This document shows positions 1 to 8,203 of a stretch of DNA of 64,000 bases, piece after piece. The DNA lies in NCBI RefSeq assembly GCF_000731675.1, contig NZ_JMIT01000001.1:1735526-1799525 (forward strand). Reading direction: 5' to 3'. This stretch comes from Pseudomonas capeferrum (lineage in GTDB: Bacteria; Pseudomonadota; Gammaproteobacteria; Pseudomonadales; Pseudomonadaceae). The position numbers and the translations under genes are program-made. The stretch's first letter is position 1, and each line of letters opens with the position of its first letter. A model generated the notes under the pieces. It worked only from the letters and a program-made list of their open reading frames with translations, was not told the origin of the DNA and ran no database searches.

Positions 1-8
1 AGCCCCTG

Positions 9-21
9 TGAAATCAATTCA
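9..21. promoter_or_regulatory. MetR-type operator upstream of mesX
   Basis: The sequence TGAAATCAATTCA is a perfect TGAA-N5-TTCA dyad, the consensus known for MetR boxes. It lies about 80 bases before the mesX start, and a MetR-like LysR regulator is encoded at 2695-3609 in the same gene group. The inference is that MetR activates this methionine locus through it. Confidence 0.6.
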
Positions 22-98
22 GTACCCCTCGATCAGGCCCCAACCTAGAATACGTCTCAACTAGAGAGCCTATAAATATTCGAGTGGGACAGCCGACC

Positions 99-1085
99 AT
101 GACGAACACAGATTTCAACTTTTCCATCAAGACCATTCGTTTCGACGAACATTATCACCCCGCCGAAAACACACGCCTCACGACCAACTTCGCCAATCTG
201 GCGAGGGGCGCGAGCCGCCAGGAAAACTTGCGCAACACCCTGGGGATGATCGACAACCGCTTCAACGCCCTGGCGCATTGGGACAACCCAAAAGGCGACC
301 GTTACAGCGTCGAGCTTGAGATAATTTCCGTCGCGATGACGATCGATGCTGAACGCAGCGATCACGCCCTGCCCTTGATTGAAATATTGAAAACCCACAT
401 CGTCGACCGAAAAACCGGCGAGCGCATCGCCGGCATGGTGGGGAATAATTTTTCGTCCTACGTGCGCGATTACGACTTCAGCGTACTGCTACTGGGGCAC
501 AACAAGAACCAGCCAGCGTTCAGCACACCTGAGCATTTTGGCGAGCTGCATGGCAAGCTGTTCAAGCGCTTCGTGAACTCCGCCACCTACAAACAGCACT
601 TTGACAAGCCCCCGGTCATCTGCCTGAGCGTGTCGAGCAGCAAAACTTACCATCGCACTGAAAACCAGCACCCGGTGCTGGGCTTTGAATACCAGCAAGA
701 TGAATATTCCTTGACCGATGAATACTTCGGGAAGATGGGATTGAAAGTGCGTTACTTCATGCCTGCGAACAGCGCTGCGCCGTTGGCTTTCTATTTTTCC
801 GGCGATTTGCTCAGTGACTACAGCAACCTTGAGCTGATCAGCACCATCAGCACCATGGATACCTTCCAGAAAATCTACCGCCCCGAAATCTACAATGCCA
901 ACTCGGTGGCAGGAAAGTCCTACCAGCCCAGCTTGAAGCACGAAGATTATTCGCTGACACGCATTGTTTATGATCGGGAAGAACGTAGCCGGCTGGCTAT
1001 TGAACAGGGACGATTTGTCGAAGAGCACTTCATCAAACCTTACCACGCCATGCTTGAGCAGTGGTCCGCCCACTACGCTTCCTGA
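99..1085 (+). CDS. mesX: MesX, DUF1852 putative oxygenase of folate-independent methionine synthesis
   Basis: A 328-residue protein of the DUF1852 family, named MesX because the core-MetE enzyme MesD needs it together with oxygen. The immediate neighbour downstream is mesD, which is the family's usual partner. I start at the ATG at 99 (MTNTDFNF...) rather than the in-frame codon at 84, because the family begins near this residue. No signal peptide or membrane segment is visible, so it should be cytoplasmic. The mesX stop is 26 bases before the mesD start, which suggests one transcript with mesD, the flavin reductase and metR. The precise chemistry of the family is not established from sequence. 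Confidence 0.85.
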   Translation: MTNTDFNFSIKTIRFDEHYHPAENTRLTTNFANLARGASRQENLRNTLGMIDNRFNALAHWDNPKGDRYSVELEIISVAMTIDAERSDHALPLIEILKTHIVDRKTGERIAGMVGNNFSSYVRDYDFSVLLLGHNKNQPAFSTPEHFGELHGKLFKRFVNSATYKQHFDKPPVICLSVSSSKTYHRTENQHPVLGFEYQQDEYSLTDEYFGKMGLKVRYFMPANSAAPLAFYFSGDLLSDYSNLELISTISTMDTFQKIYRPEIYNANSVAGKSYQPSLKHEDYSLTRIVYDREERSRLAIEQGRFVEEHFIKPYHAMLEQWSAHYAS

Positions 1086-1111
1086 CTTACGCAAATACAA
1101 GGTCTTCTTTC

Positions 1112-2143
1112 ATGAAAAAGCTGTTACCCACGTCGACTGCCGGCAGTTTGCCTAAACCCTCTTGGCTCGCACAACCCGAGACACTTTGGTCCCCCTGGAA
1201 GTTGCAGGACGAGGCGTTGACCGAAGGCAAACAGGATGCACTGCGCCTGTCATTGCAAGAGCAGCAACACGCCGGCATTGATATCGTCAGTGATGGCGAG
1301 CAAACGCGCCAACACTTTGTGACGACCTTCATCGAGCACCTCAGCGGCGTTGATTTCGAGAAACGTGAAACCGTGCGCATCCGCGATCGCTACGACGCAA
1401 GCGTACCGACGGTGGTGGGTGCTGTCGCTCGGCAAAAGCCAGTGTTTGTAGAAGATGCCAAGTTTTTGCGTCAGCAAACCCGGCAGCCCATCAAATGGGC
1501 GCTGCCAGGCCCCATGACCATGATTGATACGCTGTACGACAACCATTACAAAAGCCGCGAAAAACTGGCGTGGGAATTCGCCAAGATTCTCAACCAGGAA
1601 GCCCTTGAGCTAGAGGCTGCCGGTGTGGACATCATCCAGTTCGATGAACCCGCCTTCAATGTCTTCTTCGACGAAGTCAATGACTGGGGTGTGGCCACGC
1701 TGGAAAGGGCCATTGAAGGCCTCACGTGTGAAACGGCCGTGCATATTTGTTATGGCTATGGCATCAAAGCCAACACCGACTGGAAAAAGACCCTGGGCAG
1801 TGAGTGGCGCCAATATGAAGAAGCGTTCCCCAAACTGCAAAAATCCAGCATCGATATCATCTCGCTGGAATGCCACAACTCGCACGTCCCGCTGGACCTG
1901 ATGGCGCTCATTCGCGGTAAGAAAGTGATGGTAGGCGCCATTGACGTGGCAAACCACACCATTGAAACCCCCGAGGAAGTCGCTGCTACCCTGCGCAAAG
2001 CACTGCAATTTGTAGATGCCGACAAACTCTACCCGTGCACCAACTGTGGTATGGCCCCCTTACCTCGCCAGGTCGCCAGGGGCAAGTTGAATGCGCTGAG
2101 TGCAGGCGCAGACATCGTGCGCAGAGAACTCCTGGCCCATTAA
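1112..2143 (+). CDS. mesD: MesD, core-MetE folate-independent methionine synthase
   Basis: A 343-residue protein that corresponds only to the C-terminal catalytic half of cobalamin-independent methionine synthase MetE and lacks the N-terminal folate-binding half. The MetE zinc ligand set is present: His211 and Cys213 in VHICYGYG, Glu253 in LECHNSH and Cys312 in TNCGMAPL. Such short MetE proteins (MesD) make methionine from homocysteine without a methylfolate donor and depend on MesX. The chosen start is the ATG at 1112; the longer frame from 1061 overlaps mesX and has no support. The downstream flavin reductase may feed reduced flavin to the pair. Confidence 0.87.
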   Translation: MKKLLPTSTAGSLPKPSWLAQPETLWSPWKLQDEALTEGKQDALRLSLQEQQHAGIDIVSDGEQTRQHFVTTFIEHLSGVDFEKRETVRIRDRYDASVPTVVGAVARQKPVFVEDAKFLRQQTRQPIKWALPGPMTMIDTLYDNHYKSREKLAWEFAKILNQEALELEAAGVDIIQFDEPAFNVFFDEVNDWGVATLERAIEGLTCETAVHICYGYGIKANTDWKKTLGSEWRQYEEAFPKLQKSSIDIISLECHNSHVPLDLMALIRGKKVMVGAIDVANHTIETPEEVAATLRKALQFVDADKLYPCTNCGMAPLPRQVARGKLNALSAGADIVRRELLAH

Positions 2144-2168
2144 AGGCCCCCTCACGTCAGGACCTACC

Positions 2169-2678
2169 ATGTCACTTCCCAGTACTGTCATCGCGCCATC
2201 GAGCTTTCGCGAAGCGCTCGGGCACTACGCGTCCGGTATCACGGTGATCACCTCGCTCATTGATGGCGCGCCGATTGGCTTCACCTGCCAGTCGTTCTAT
2301 AGCGTGTCGATGAGCCCGCCGCTGGTGTCATTCAGCGTGATGGCCAGTTCGGCCAGCTACCCCGGCATTCGCCAGGCGGGCCGCTTCGCGGTCAATATCC
2401 TTTCGGGTGAACAGGTGGGGATTTCCAACCAGTTCGCCCGCAAAGGCGCGGACAAATGGCATGGGGTCAAGTGGCAGGCGTCGCCGCTGGGTAATCCGGT
2501 CATTGCCGGCAGCCTGCACTGGCTGGATTGCGAGATTCACGCCGAACACGCAGCCGGTGACCACGTGATCGTGATTGGCGAAGTGAAAGCGCTGAACGTG
2601 CAGGACGCCGCAGCTACGCAACCCTTGCTGTATTTCAAAGGACAATATTGCAACCTCGCCGCGCATTGCGCGGTTTGA
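2169..2678 (+). CDS. Flavin reductase family protein of the mes locus
   Basis: A 169-residue flavin reductase-like FMN-binding protein. It has the family N-terminus (FREALGHYASGITVITS), the central core (GFTCQSFYSVSMSPPLVSFSV) and the GRFAVNILSGEQ segment. Such proteins reduce FMN or FAD with NAD(P)H and pass it to a partner oxygenase. Because MesX is a putative oxygenase 26 bases from mesD and this gene follows mesD by 25 bases, MesX is the likely partner; that is inference from context. The start at 2169 gives the usual length of about 165-170 residues. Confidence 0.8.
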   Translation: MSLPSTVIAPSSFREALGHYASGITVITSLIDGAPIGFTCQSFYSVSMSPPLVSFSVMASSASYPGIRQAGRFAVNILSGEQVGISNQFARKGADKWHGVKWQASPLGNPVIAGSLHWLDCEIHAEHAAGDHVIVIGEVKALNVQDAAATQPLLYFKGQYCNLAAHCAV

Positions 2679-2694
2679 GCGTTGCCCTCTTCTC

Positions 2695-3609
2695 ATGATC
2701 GACTTGAGACACCTACGCACCCTTCATGCCCTGCGCGAAACGGACAGCCTACCCGAGGCCGCCGAGTTCCTGCACCTGACGCAATCGGCGCTGTCGCACC
2801 AGTTCCGGGAGCTGGAAAGTCGCCTCGGCATGCCCGTGTTCGTGCGCAAGTCCAAGCCGGTGCGCTTCACCACGGCCGGCCTCAAGCTGTTGCAACTGGC
2901 CGACCAGGTGCTGCCGCTGATTCGCACCACGGAGCGCAAGCTGAGCAAACTGGCTGGCGGTACGGCCGACCGGCTGCACATCGCCATCGAGTGCCACAGT
3001 TGCTACCAATGGCTGATGCCCTCGGTGGACGATTTCCGCGAGGCATGGCCAGAGGTTGAACTGGACCTGGCCTCAGGGTTGTCGTTCGCGCCACTGCCGG
3101 CCCTGGAACGGGGGGACCTCGACCTGGTGGTGACCTCCGACCCGGTGACCTTGCCAGGTATCACCTACGTACCACTGTTCGGCTACGAGGCAATGCTGGC
3201 CATTGACAAGCACCATCCCCTGCGCGAAAAGCCCTACCTGGAACCCGCCGACATCGCCAGCCAGACCCTGATCACATACCCGATCGAGCGCAACCGCCTG
3301 GACATCTTCACCCGCTTCTTCGACCCCGCCGACCTCGAGCCCGCCCAGGTACGCACCGCCGAGATGACCGTGATGATGATGCAGCTGGTGGCCAGCGGCC
3401 GCGGGGTTTGCTGCCTGCCGAACTGGGCGGTGCATGAATACACCTCGCGCGGCTATGTCATTGCCAAGCGCCTGGGCGAGAAAGGGCTACAGGCCACGCT
3501 ATTCGCGGCGGTTCGCAGCGATATGCTGGAAATGCCTTACATGAGGGACTTCCTGCTTACAGCAAAAGACATTTCCTTTGCGACTTTGGAGGGTGTCAAT
3601 GCGGTGTAA
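2695..3609 (+). CDS. metR: MetR-like LysR-family transcriptional regulator
   Basis: A 304-residue LysR regulator. The N-terminal winged helix-turn-helix (residues about 3-60, with SLPEAAEFLHLTQSALSHQFRELESRLG) is followed by a substrate-binding domain containing IECHSCYQWLMP, typical of MetR. MetR senses homocysteine and activates methionine biosynthesis genes. It sits last in the mesX-mesD-flavin reductase group, 16 bases after the reductase, and a TGAA-N5-TTCA box lies upstream of mesX. The assignment as MetR rests on sequence resemblance and context together. A rho-independent terminator follows at about 3722. Confidence 0.83.
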   Translation: MIDLRHLRTLHALRETDSLPEAAEFLHLTQSALSHQFRELESRLGMPVFVRKSKPVRFTTAGLKLLQLADQVLPLIRTTERKLSKLAGGTADRLHIAIECHSCYQWLMPSVDDFREAWPEVELDLASGLSFAPLPALERGDLDLVVTSDPVTLPGITYVPLFGYEAMLAIDKHHPLREKPYLEPADIASQTLITYPIERNRLDIFTRFFDPADLEPAQVRTAEMTVMMMQLVASGRGVCCLPNWAVHEYTSRGYVIAKRLGEKGLQATLFAAVRSDMLEMPYMRDFLLTAKDISFATLEGVNAV

Positions 3610-3721
3610 GGCCCGTTGCCTGATAGCTATGGCTCGTAAGCTGTTGCTCAACACAGGCTAGTGTGGTGTTTCAGAAATACCAATTAAGATTACTTACCTA
3701 GGGCCCTTTCCGCACGGGCGA

Positions 3722-3751
3722 CTGAGGCCAAAATGACCTCGGCTTTTTTAT
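3722..3751 (+). terminator. Rho-independent terminator after metR
   Basis: CTGAGGCCA and TGACCTCGG pair around an AAA loop with one C-A mismatch and one G-T pair, then CTTTTTTTA follows. It sits about 110 bases after the metR stop and would end the mes transcript. Confidence 0.65.
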
Positions 3752-3792
3752 GGTCTTCACGGAATGTTGGGGAAGTGGGGCTGCTATGTGCT

Positions 3793-3844
3793 TGTCGGGG
3801 TATAGGGTGAGGGCAGCTAGGTGCCCTCACCCTATACCCTGACA
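3793..3844. repeat. Long inverted repeat (hairpin)
   Basis: Arms 3798-3815 and 3822-3839 are perfect 18-base complements around the loop GCTAGG. The pairing continues outwards to 3793/3844 with one G-T pair, giving about 23 bp of stem. It carries no T-run, so it is not a classical terminator. The loop and neighbouring CTAGGTG echo the hairpins at 14181 and 40956. Confidence 0.75.
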
Positions 3845-3868
3845 CGGCTCACCATCGGCAGTCCATTT

Positions 3869-3965
3869 TGTGGGAGCGGGCTTGCCCCGCGAAGAGGCCG
3901 AGCCAGAAAATGGGGTTGACTGGCACGGGCTACGCCCGTGTTCGCGGGGCTAGCCCGCTCCCACA
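3869..3965. repeat. Inverted REP pair (REPIN), putida type
   Basis: TGTGGGAGCGGGCTTGCCCC at 3869 recurs inverted, ending at 3965, as arms of 25 bases with one mismatch. A smaller CACGGGC/GCCCGTG hairpin sits just inside the right arm. This is the extragenic palindrome common in P. putida-group genomes. Confidence 0.85.
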
Positions 3966-4020
3966 GACGACAGGAAGAACGACTACGGCCAGGCGCAGCC
4001 AGCCTGCGAGGTTAACCACC

Positions 4021-4254
4021 CTAGCTGTCCCCCTCCTGCACAGTAACCCTGACGCCCGTGCTTGCAATTTCGTACTCGGATTCAGAAATCCTGCGCACCG
4101 CCCCACCAAATTGCATCTCGAAATGCTTCAGCCCTTCATGCCGAATCATGCCGTTTGGCGAGCGTTCAATCGTCTCGTCCTGATAAATGTTGATCACGTA
4201 GACCACGTTATCAGTCCCCACCCCGACGATCTTCCCAACATATTTATCTGCCAT
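4021..4254 (-). CDS. Small conserved hypothetical protein
   Basis: A 77-residue protein starting MADKYVGKIVGVG. I use this ATG because the upstream extension (back to 4362) runs through the palindromic operator and lacks protein-like character. The product is hydrophilic, with alternating beta-like segments (VVYVINIYQDETIER, LKHFEMQFGGAVRRI) and no signal peptide or membrane helix. The function is not recognised. It is transcribed divergently from the alpha/beta hydrolase at 4469, and the shared upstream region holds a palindrome. Confidence 0.5.
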   Translation of the reverse strand: MADKYVGKIVGVGTDNVVYVINIYQDETIERSPNGMIRHEGLKHFEMQFGGAVRRISESEYEIASTGVRVTVQEGDS

Positions 4255-4329
4255 GTCCGCACTCCCTGAGTAAACCCCACAGTTGCTGCACTGAGATGCT
4301 GACTGTTCAAGGATGTGCGCAATGGCGGT

Positions 4330-4359
4330 AGGGGTCTGTACGCTACCGAACAGACCCCT
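4330..4359. promoter_or_regulatory. Palindromic operator, copy 1
   Basis: AGGGGTCTGT and ACAGACCCCT pair as perfect 10-base arms around the centre ACGCTACCGA. The inner 24 bases recur without a mismatch at 24488-24511. It lies between the divergent starts at 4254 and 4469, which fits an operator for a TetR-type or similar dimeric regulator. The cognate regulator is unknown. Confidence 0.5.
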
Positions 4360-4468
4360 CACGTCATTCTGCCAGCCGACGCCGAAGACGCAGGGCTGGA
4401 TGTTATCCTCGACACTTCAACCCGTTTGGCGGTATTGGACGGCGAACGAAGGACAAAAGGAAAATGTC

Positions 4469-5374
4469 ATGCGCACACGCACCCTCCTCGCGGCAATCGG
4501 TACCGCTTTCACCTTGATCTCAGCCCCGGCATCAGCCACCCAGCCCGCATCGCAGGCGTCGGCAACGTTGAGCAAAGACCGCATCTCGGTAACCGTTGAG
4601 GGCGCCGGCCCGGATGTCATCCTGATCCCGGGCTTGGCGTCTTCCCGCGAAGTGTGGCAAGACCTGGCCGCCAGGCTAAAGCATAGCTACCGCCTGCACC
4701 TGGTGCAGGTCGCAGGCTTTGCTGGAGCACCGGCCGTCTCCAACCCGCAAGGCAACGTGGCCGCCCCAACGGCCGAGGCCATCGCTGACTACATCCGCAC
4801 CCAGCACCTCAAGGCCCCGGTGATCATTGGCCACTCGCTGGGTGGCGAGGTGGCGCTGATGCTCGGTGCGCGTCATCCCGACCAGGTCGCACGCCTGATG
4901 ATCGTCGATGCCCTGCCCTTCTACACCCTGCTGATGGACCCCGCCGCCACTCGCGAAACTGCCGCACCGCATGCGGCGGCGTTCCGTGATGCGCTGCTGG
5001 CGTCACCGCCGGCGCAAACCGAGGCCATGCAGCGCGCCTCCATAGCCCGCCTGGCAAAAAGCGAAGCGGCCAGGCCTGCACTGCTCGCGGCGGCATTAGG
5101 CTCGGACCGGCAGACCACGGCCGATGCCACCTATGAACTGATGACCACCGACCTGCGCCCTGAGCTCGGTCGTATCAAGGTGCCGGTAGAAGTCGTCTAT
5201 GCCTACGACCCTCGCTACGGCATACCCGCTGCCAACGTCGAGGCCACCTTCCGCAACGCCTACGCCACCACCCCGCACATCCGCTTCAAGCGCATCGACG
5301 ACAGCTTCCACTTCGTCATGCTCGACCAGCCACAGGCGTTCGCCAACGCGGTCACCGATTTTCTGAAACCGTAG
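4469..5374 (+). CDS. Secreted alpha/beta hydrolase
   Basis: A 301-residue alpha/beta-hydrolase-fold protein with an N-terminal signal peptide (MRTRTLLAAIGTAFTLISAPASA). The nucleophile elbow GHSLGG places the catalytic Ser at residue 123; a likely acid lies in VYAYDPRYG and the catalytic His in DDSFHFVMLD near the C-terminus. The oxyanion segment is LIPGLASSREVW. It should hydrolyse an ester, amide or similar bond in the periplasm, but the substrate cannot be read from sequence. The ATG at 4469 has an AAAGGA ribosome-binding site; the longer frame from 4313 does not begin with a plausible signal. Confidence 0.78.
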   Translation: MRTRTLLAAIGTAFTLISAPASATQPASQASATLSKDRISVTVEGAGPDVILIPGLASSREVWQDLAARLKHSYRLHLVQVAGFAGAPAVSNPQGNVAAPTAEAIADYIRTQHLKAPVIIGHSLGGEVALMLGARHPDQVARLMIVDALPFYTLLMDPAATRETAAPHAAAFRDALLASPPAQTEAMQRASIARLAKSEAARPALLAAALGSDRQTTADATYELMTTDLRPELGRIKVPVEVVYAYDPRYGIPAANVEATFRNAYATTPHIRFKRIDDSFHFVMLDQPQAFANAVTDFLKP

Positions 5375-5390
5375 CGTTTGCCACAGCCGT

Positions 5391-6410
5391 TCAGCGCTTG
5401 AGCAGGGCAATGAAAAACAACCCGCCAAGCGCTGCGGTGGCAATGCCGATGGGCAAGTCTTGCGGGGCGATCAAGGTGCGTGCAGCCACATCCACCCAAA
5501 CCAGAAAAATCGCCCCAAGCAGTGCACTGACCGGCATCAGCCGGCGGTTTTCCGCACCCACCAGCGCCCGCGCCATGTGCGGCACCATCAGGCCGACGAA
5601 GCCGATGGCGCCCGACAGCGATACCAGTACGCCGGTCAGCAGCGAGGTGCAGGTGAACACCTGCAGGCGCAGGCGTCGGCCGTTGAAACCCAGGCTCAGC
5701 GCCGTCTGCTCACCACTCATCAGCGCATTCAGGCCGCGCCCCAACATTTGCAGCGTGACCAGCCCCAGCACCACGCACAGCGCCGGCAGCCAGATGACAT
5801 GCCAGCGCGCCGCGCCCAGGCCACCCAGCATCCAGAACACCACCGAAGCGGCGGCATGCTGATCGCCCGTGTACAACAGCAGGTTGACCACCGCCATCAG
5901 CACGAACGACACGGCGACGCCCGCCAACAGCAGGCGGTCGGTTTCCATGCGGCCATTGCGCCGGGCCACGCCGATCACCAGCAACATGCTCGCCGCCGCG
6001 CCCATGAACGCCGCCAGTGGCAAGCTGAAGACCCCGATGAATTCGCCCAGGTAGAGCATCACCAGCACTGCCCCCAGCGCCGCCCCCGAGCTGACACCCA
6101 ACAGGTGCGGGTCTGCCAGGGGGTTGCGGGTCACGGCTTGCAGCGCGCTGCCGACCAGCGCCAGGCCGGCACCCACCAAAGCCCCCAGCAACACCCGGGG
6201 CGCGCGGATCAGCCAGACGATATGGGCCTGGCTCTGGCTCCACTCACCCGGCATGTCGATGCCCAGTTGCTGGCCGACAATACCGGCAACCTTGGCCAGC
6301 GGCACCGACGCGGGGCCAAAGGCAAGCGCGATCAGGCACGACAGCAGCAACACGACGCTCAGCAGCACGATCAGCCACCGGTACGCCGCAGTGCTGTGCC
6401 CAACCCTCAT
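5391..6410 (-). CDS. btuC: FecCD/BtuC-family ABC transporter permease
   Basis: A 339-residue integral membrane protein of the FecCD/BtuC family with the expected set of about ten hydrophobic helices and family motifs (RAPRVLLGALVGAGLALVGS, NPLADPHLLGVSSGAALGA, FVGLMVPHMARALVG). It forms the inner-membrane channel for vitamin B12 or a siderophore. Its start overlaps the end of the binding-protein gene by four bases (6407-6410), so it is the last gene of a tight operon. The cobalamin riboswitch upstream of the operon makes B12 the best substrate call. Confidence 0.83.
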   Translation of the reverse strand: MRVGHSTAAYRWLIVLLSVVLLLSCLIALAFGPASVPLAKVAGIVGQQLGIDMPGEWSQSQAHIVWLIRAPRVLLGALVGAGLALVGSALQAVTRNPLADPHLLGVSSGAALGAVLVMLYLGEFIGVFSLPLAAFMGAAASMLLVIGVARRNGRMETDRLLLAGVAVSFVLMAVVNLLLYTGDQHAAASVVFWMLGGLGAARWHVIWLPALCVVLGLVTLQMLGRGLNALMSGEQTALSLGFNGRRLRLQVFTCTSLLTGVLVSLSGAIGFVGLMVPHMARALVGAENRRLMPVSALLGAIFLVWVDVAARTLIAPQDLPIGIATAALGGLFFIALLKR

Positions 6411-7375
6411 CGGGCAGCACCTTGGAGCAACGGGGGATGCAATGCATCGGCAAGCTTTTCGATGGCCACTGCGTTCTCCACGGAAGGCGTCACCTCTAGG
6501 TAGGTCAGCACAATGAAGCGCTGATCACGAATCGCCCGCACGTCTTTCAACGCAGGTTGGCGCACCAGGAAGTCGCGCTTCTGCTGCCAACTGCTGGGGC
6601 CGTAGTCGACGATCAGAATGACCTCCGGGTCGCGCTCCACCACGCTTTCCCAGTTCACCTCGGTCCAGCTGGCGGCCACATCGTCCATCACGTTGCGCCC
6701 GCCGGCGGCTTCGATCAGGGCCTGGGGCACGCCAAGCCTTCCCGAGGTGGTGGGGCGATCTTCGCCACTGTCGTAAAGGAACACCCGTGGCATGTACCGC
6801 GCCTGCCCGACCCGATGCTGCACTTCACCGATACGCGCGCGCATGCTGGCGATCACGCGGTCGGCCTGGGGCTCGACCGAGAATATCCGCCCCAGGTTGC
6901 CCAGGTCGCGGTAGACATCGTCCAGGCTGGCCCGCTGCTGGGCCATGACCCACGAGCACGACTCGCTCAGCTCGTACACCGGGATGGCAAATGGCGCAAG
7001 GGTGCTGGGGGTCACCGGGCCGCCAACCTGCATGCCGTAGTTCCAGCCGGCAAAAAACAGATCGGCTTCAGCCGCCAGCAAGGTTTCGATGGCCGGGTAG
7101 CGGCTGGCCAGCTGCGGCACGCCCTGCAGCGCCGTGTCCAGCCACGGGTCGCGGTGCTTGCGGGCGCTGAAACCGGTGTAGCCGACGATGCGCTCGCGCA
7201 GCCCGAGGTGCAGCAGCATTGCGCTCATGTTCACATCGTGCACCACCACCCGCTGCGGTGCCTGGGTGAACGTCACGTCGCGGTCACAGCTGCGCACGCT
7301 CAAGGGGTAGTCGCTGGCCGTGGCAGGCAGCGCGGTCAGGATCGACAGCAAGCCGATCAGGTAGCGAAGGGTCAT
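6407..7375 (-). CDS. btuF: Periplasmic substrate-binding protein of B12-type ABC importer
   Basis: A 322-residue periplasmic binding protein of the BtuF/FepB class with a signal peptide (MTLRYLIGLLSILTALPATASDYPL). It contains the family segments QAPQRVVVHDVNMSAMLLHLGL and the second-lobe EAAGGRNVMDD. It would deliver ligand to the BtuC-like permease. Both ends overlap neighbouring genes by four bases, which implies translational coupling. Binding proteins of this class for B12 and for siderophores are hard to separate by sequence; the riboswitch decides for cobalamin. Confidence 0.8.
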   Translation of the reverse strand: MTLRYLIGLLSILTALPATASDYPLSVRSCDRDVTFTQAPQRVVVHDVNMSAMLLHLGLRERIVGYTGFSARKHRDPWLDTALQGVPQLASRYPAIETLLAAEADLFFAGWNYGMQVGGPVTPSTLAPFAIPVYELSESCSWVMAQQRASLDDVYRDLGNLGRIFSVEPQADRVIASMRARIGEVQHRVGQARYMPRVFLYDSGEDRPTTSGRLGVPQALIEAAGGRNVMDDVAASWTEVNWESVVERDPEVILIVDYGPSSWQQKRDFLVRQPALKDVRAIRDQRFIVLTYLEVTPSVENAVAIEKLADALHPPLLQGAAR

Positions 7376-8157
7376 GGTCGTGTGATCCAGGTAATACGTG
7401 GGTAAGTGTGCAGGGGGTGGCGGTCGACCAGCGCCTCGACACCGAAGACCTGCCTGAGCAGGCCGGGGGTCAGCACCGCTTGCGGCGTACCGCTGGCAAC
7501 AAGGCGCCCGCCGTCGATGACGTACAGCCGATCACAGAACGCGGCCGCCAAGTTAAGGTCATGAAAGCTGGCCAGAATGCTCAGGCCCAGGCTGCGCAGG
7601 TGCTGGAGCAGCTCCAGCTGGTAGCGTGGGTCCAGATGGTTGGTCGGCTCATCGAGCATCAGCAACTGCGGTGCCTGCACCAAGGCCCGGGCCAGCAGCA
7701 CGCGCTGTTTCTCGCCTCCTGACAGGCTGGCAAACGCCCGCTCGCGCTGCTCGGCAAGGCCCACTTGCGCAAGTGCCTGCACCACGTGCCGGGCATCCTC
7801 GGCACTGTCGCCATCGAACAGGCCCTTGTGCGGCGCGCGGCCCATGGCAACCACCTCGGCAACGCTCAAGCCGAACTCATCGGGAAACTCCTGCAGCACC
7901 ACCGCGATGCGTTGTGCGCACCATCGCGCGCTGCGCAGCCAGATGTCATCCGCGCCAAGGCTCACCCGGCCTTGGTCAGGTGGGTTGGCGCGGTAGGCGC
8001 AGCGCAGCAGGCTGGTCTTGCCGCTGCCATTGGGGCCGATCAGGCCGACGAACTCGCCCGGCCCCACGTGCAGGTCCACGCCTTGCAACAGCGGGCGCGG
8101 TGCCCGCCCCCGTTCCTGCGGGGCCCAGGCGAGGGCCTCGATGTGCAGTTGCGTCAT
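7372..8157 (-). CDS. btuD: ABC transporter ATP-binding protein, BtuD/FecE type
   Basis: A 261-residue ATPase with Walker A GPNGSGKT (41-48), the Q-loop in VVLQEFPDEFG, signature LSGGEKQR, Walker B LLMLDEPT and the switch His in ASFHDLN. It powers import through the BtuC-like permease. A strong GGAGG lies eight bases before the ATG at 8157, which decides the start over the ATG two codons upstream and the long frame from 8247. It follows the TonB receptor gene by 46 bases. Confidence 0.85.
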   Translation of the reverse strand: MTQLHIEALAWAPQERGRAPRPLLQGVDLHVGPGEFVGLIGPNGSGKTSLLRCAYRANPPDQGRVSLGADDIWLRSARWCAQRIAVVLQEFPDEFGLSVAEVVAMGRAPHKGLFDGDSAEDARHVVQALAQVGLAEQRERAFASLSGGEKQRVLLARALVQAPQLLMLDEPTNHLDPRYQLELLQHLRSLGLSILASFHDLNLAAAFCDRLYVIDGGRLVASGTPQAVLTPGLLRQVFGVEALVDRHPLHTYPRITWITRP

Positions 8158-8203
8158 GGGCATCACCTCCAGGAGGCACCGGCCAATGGCCGGTGCGGCA
8201 GGC

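Larger units (their letters stand above)
3610..4020. other. Gene-free stretch with terminator, long hairpin and REP pair
   Basis: No convincing coding sequence lies between the metR stop and the small minus-strand gene. The stretch holds a terminator (3722-3751), a long near-perfect hairpin (3793-3844) and an inverted REP pair (3869-3965), listed separately. Confidence 0.75.

Noticed and set aside
4330..4359. Transposon end or attachment site
   Set aside because: The second identical copy at 24488 is in the same orientation 20 kb away with normal chromosomal genes between, no transposase is linked and there is no target duplication.
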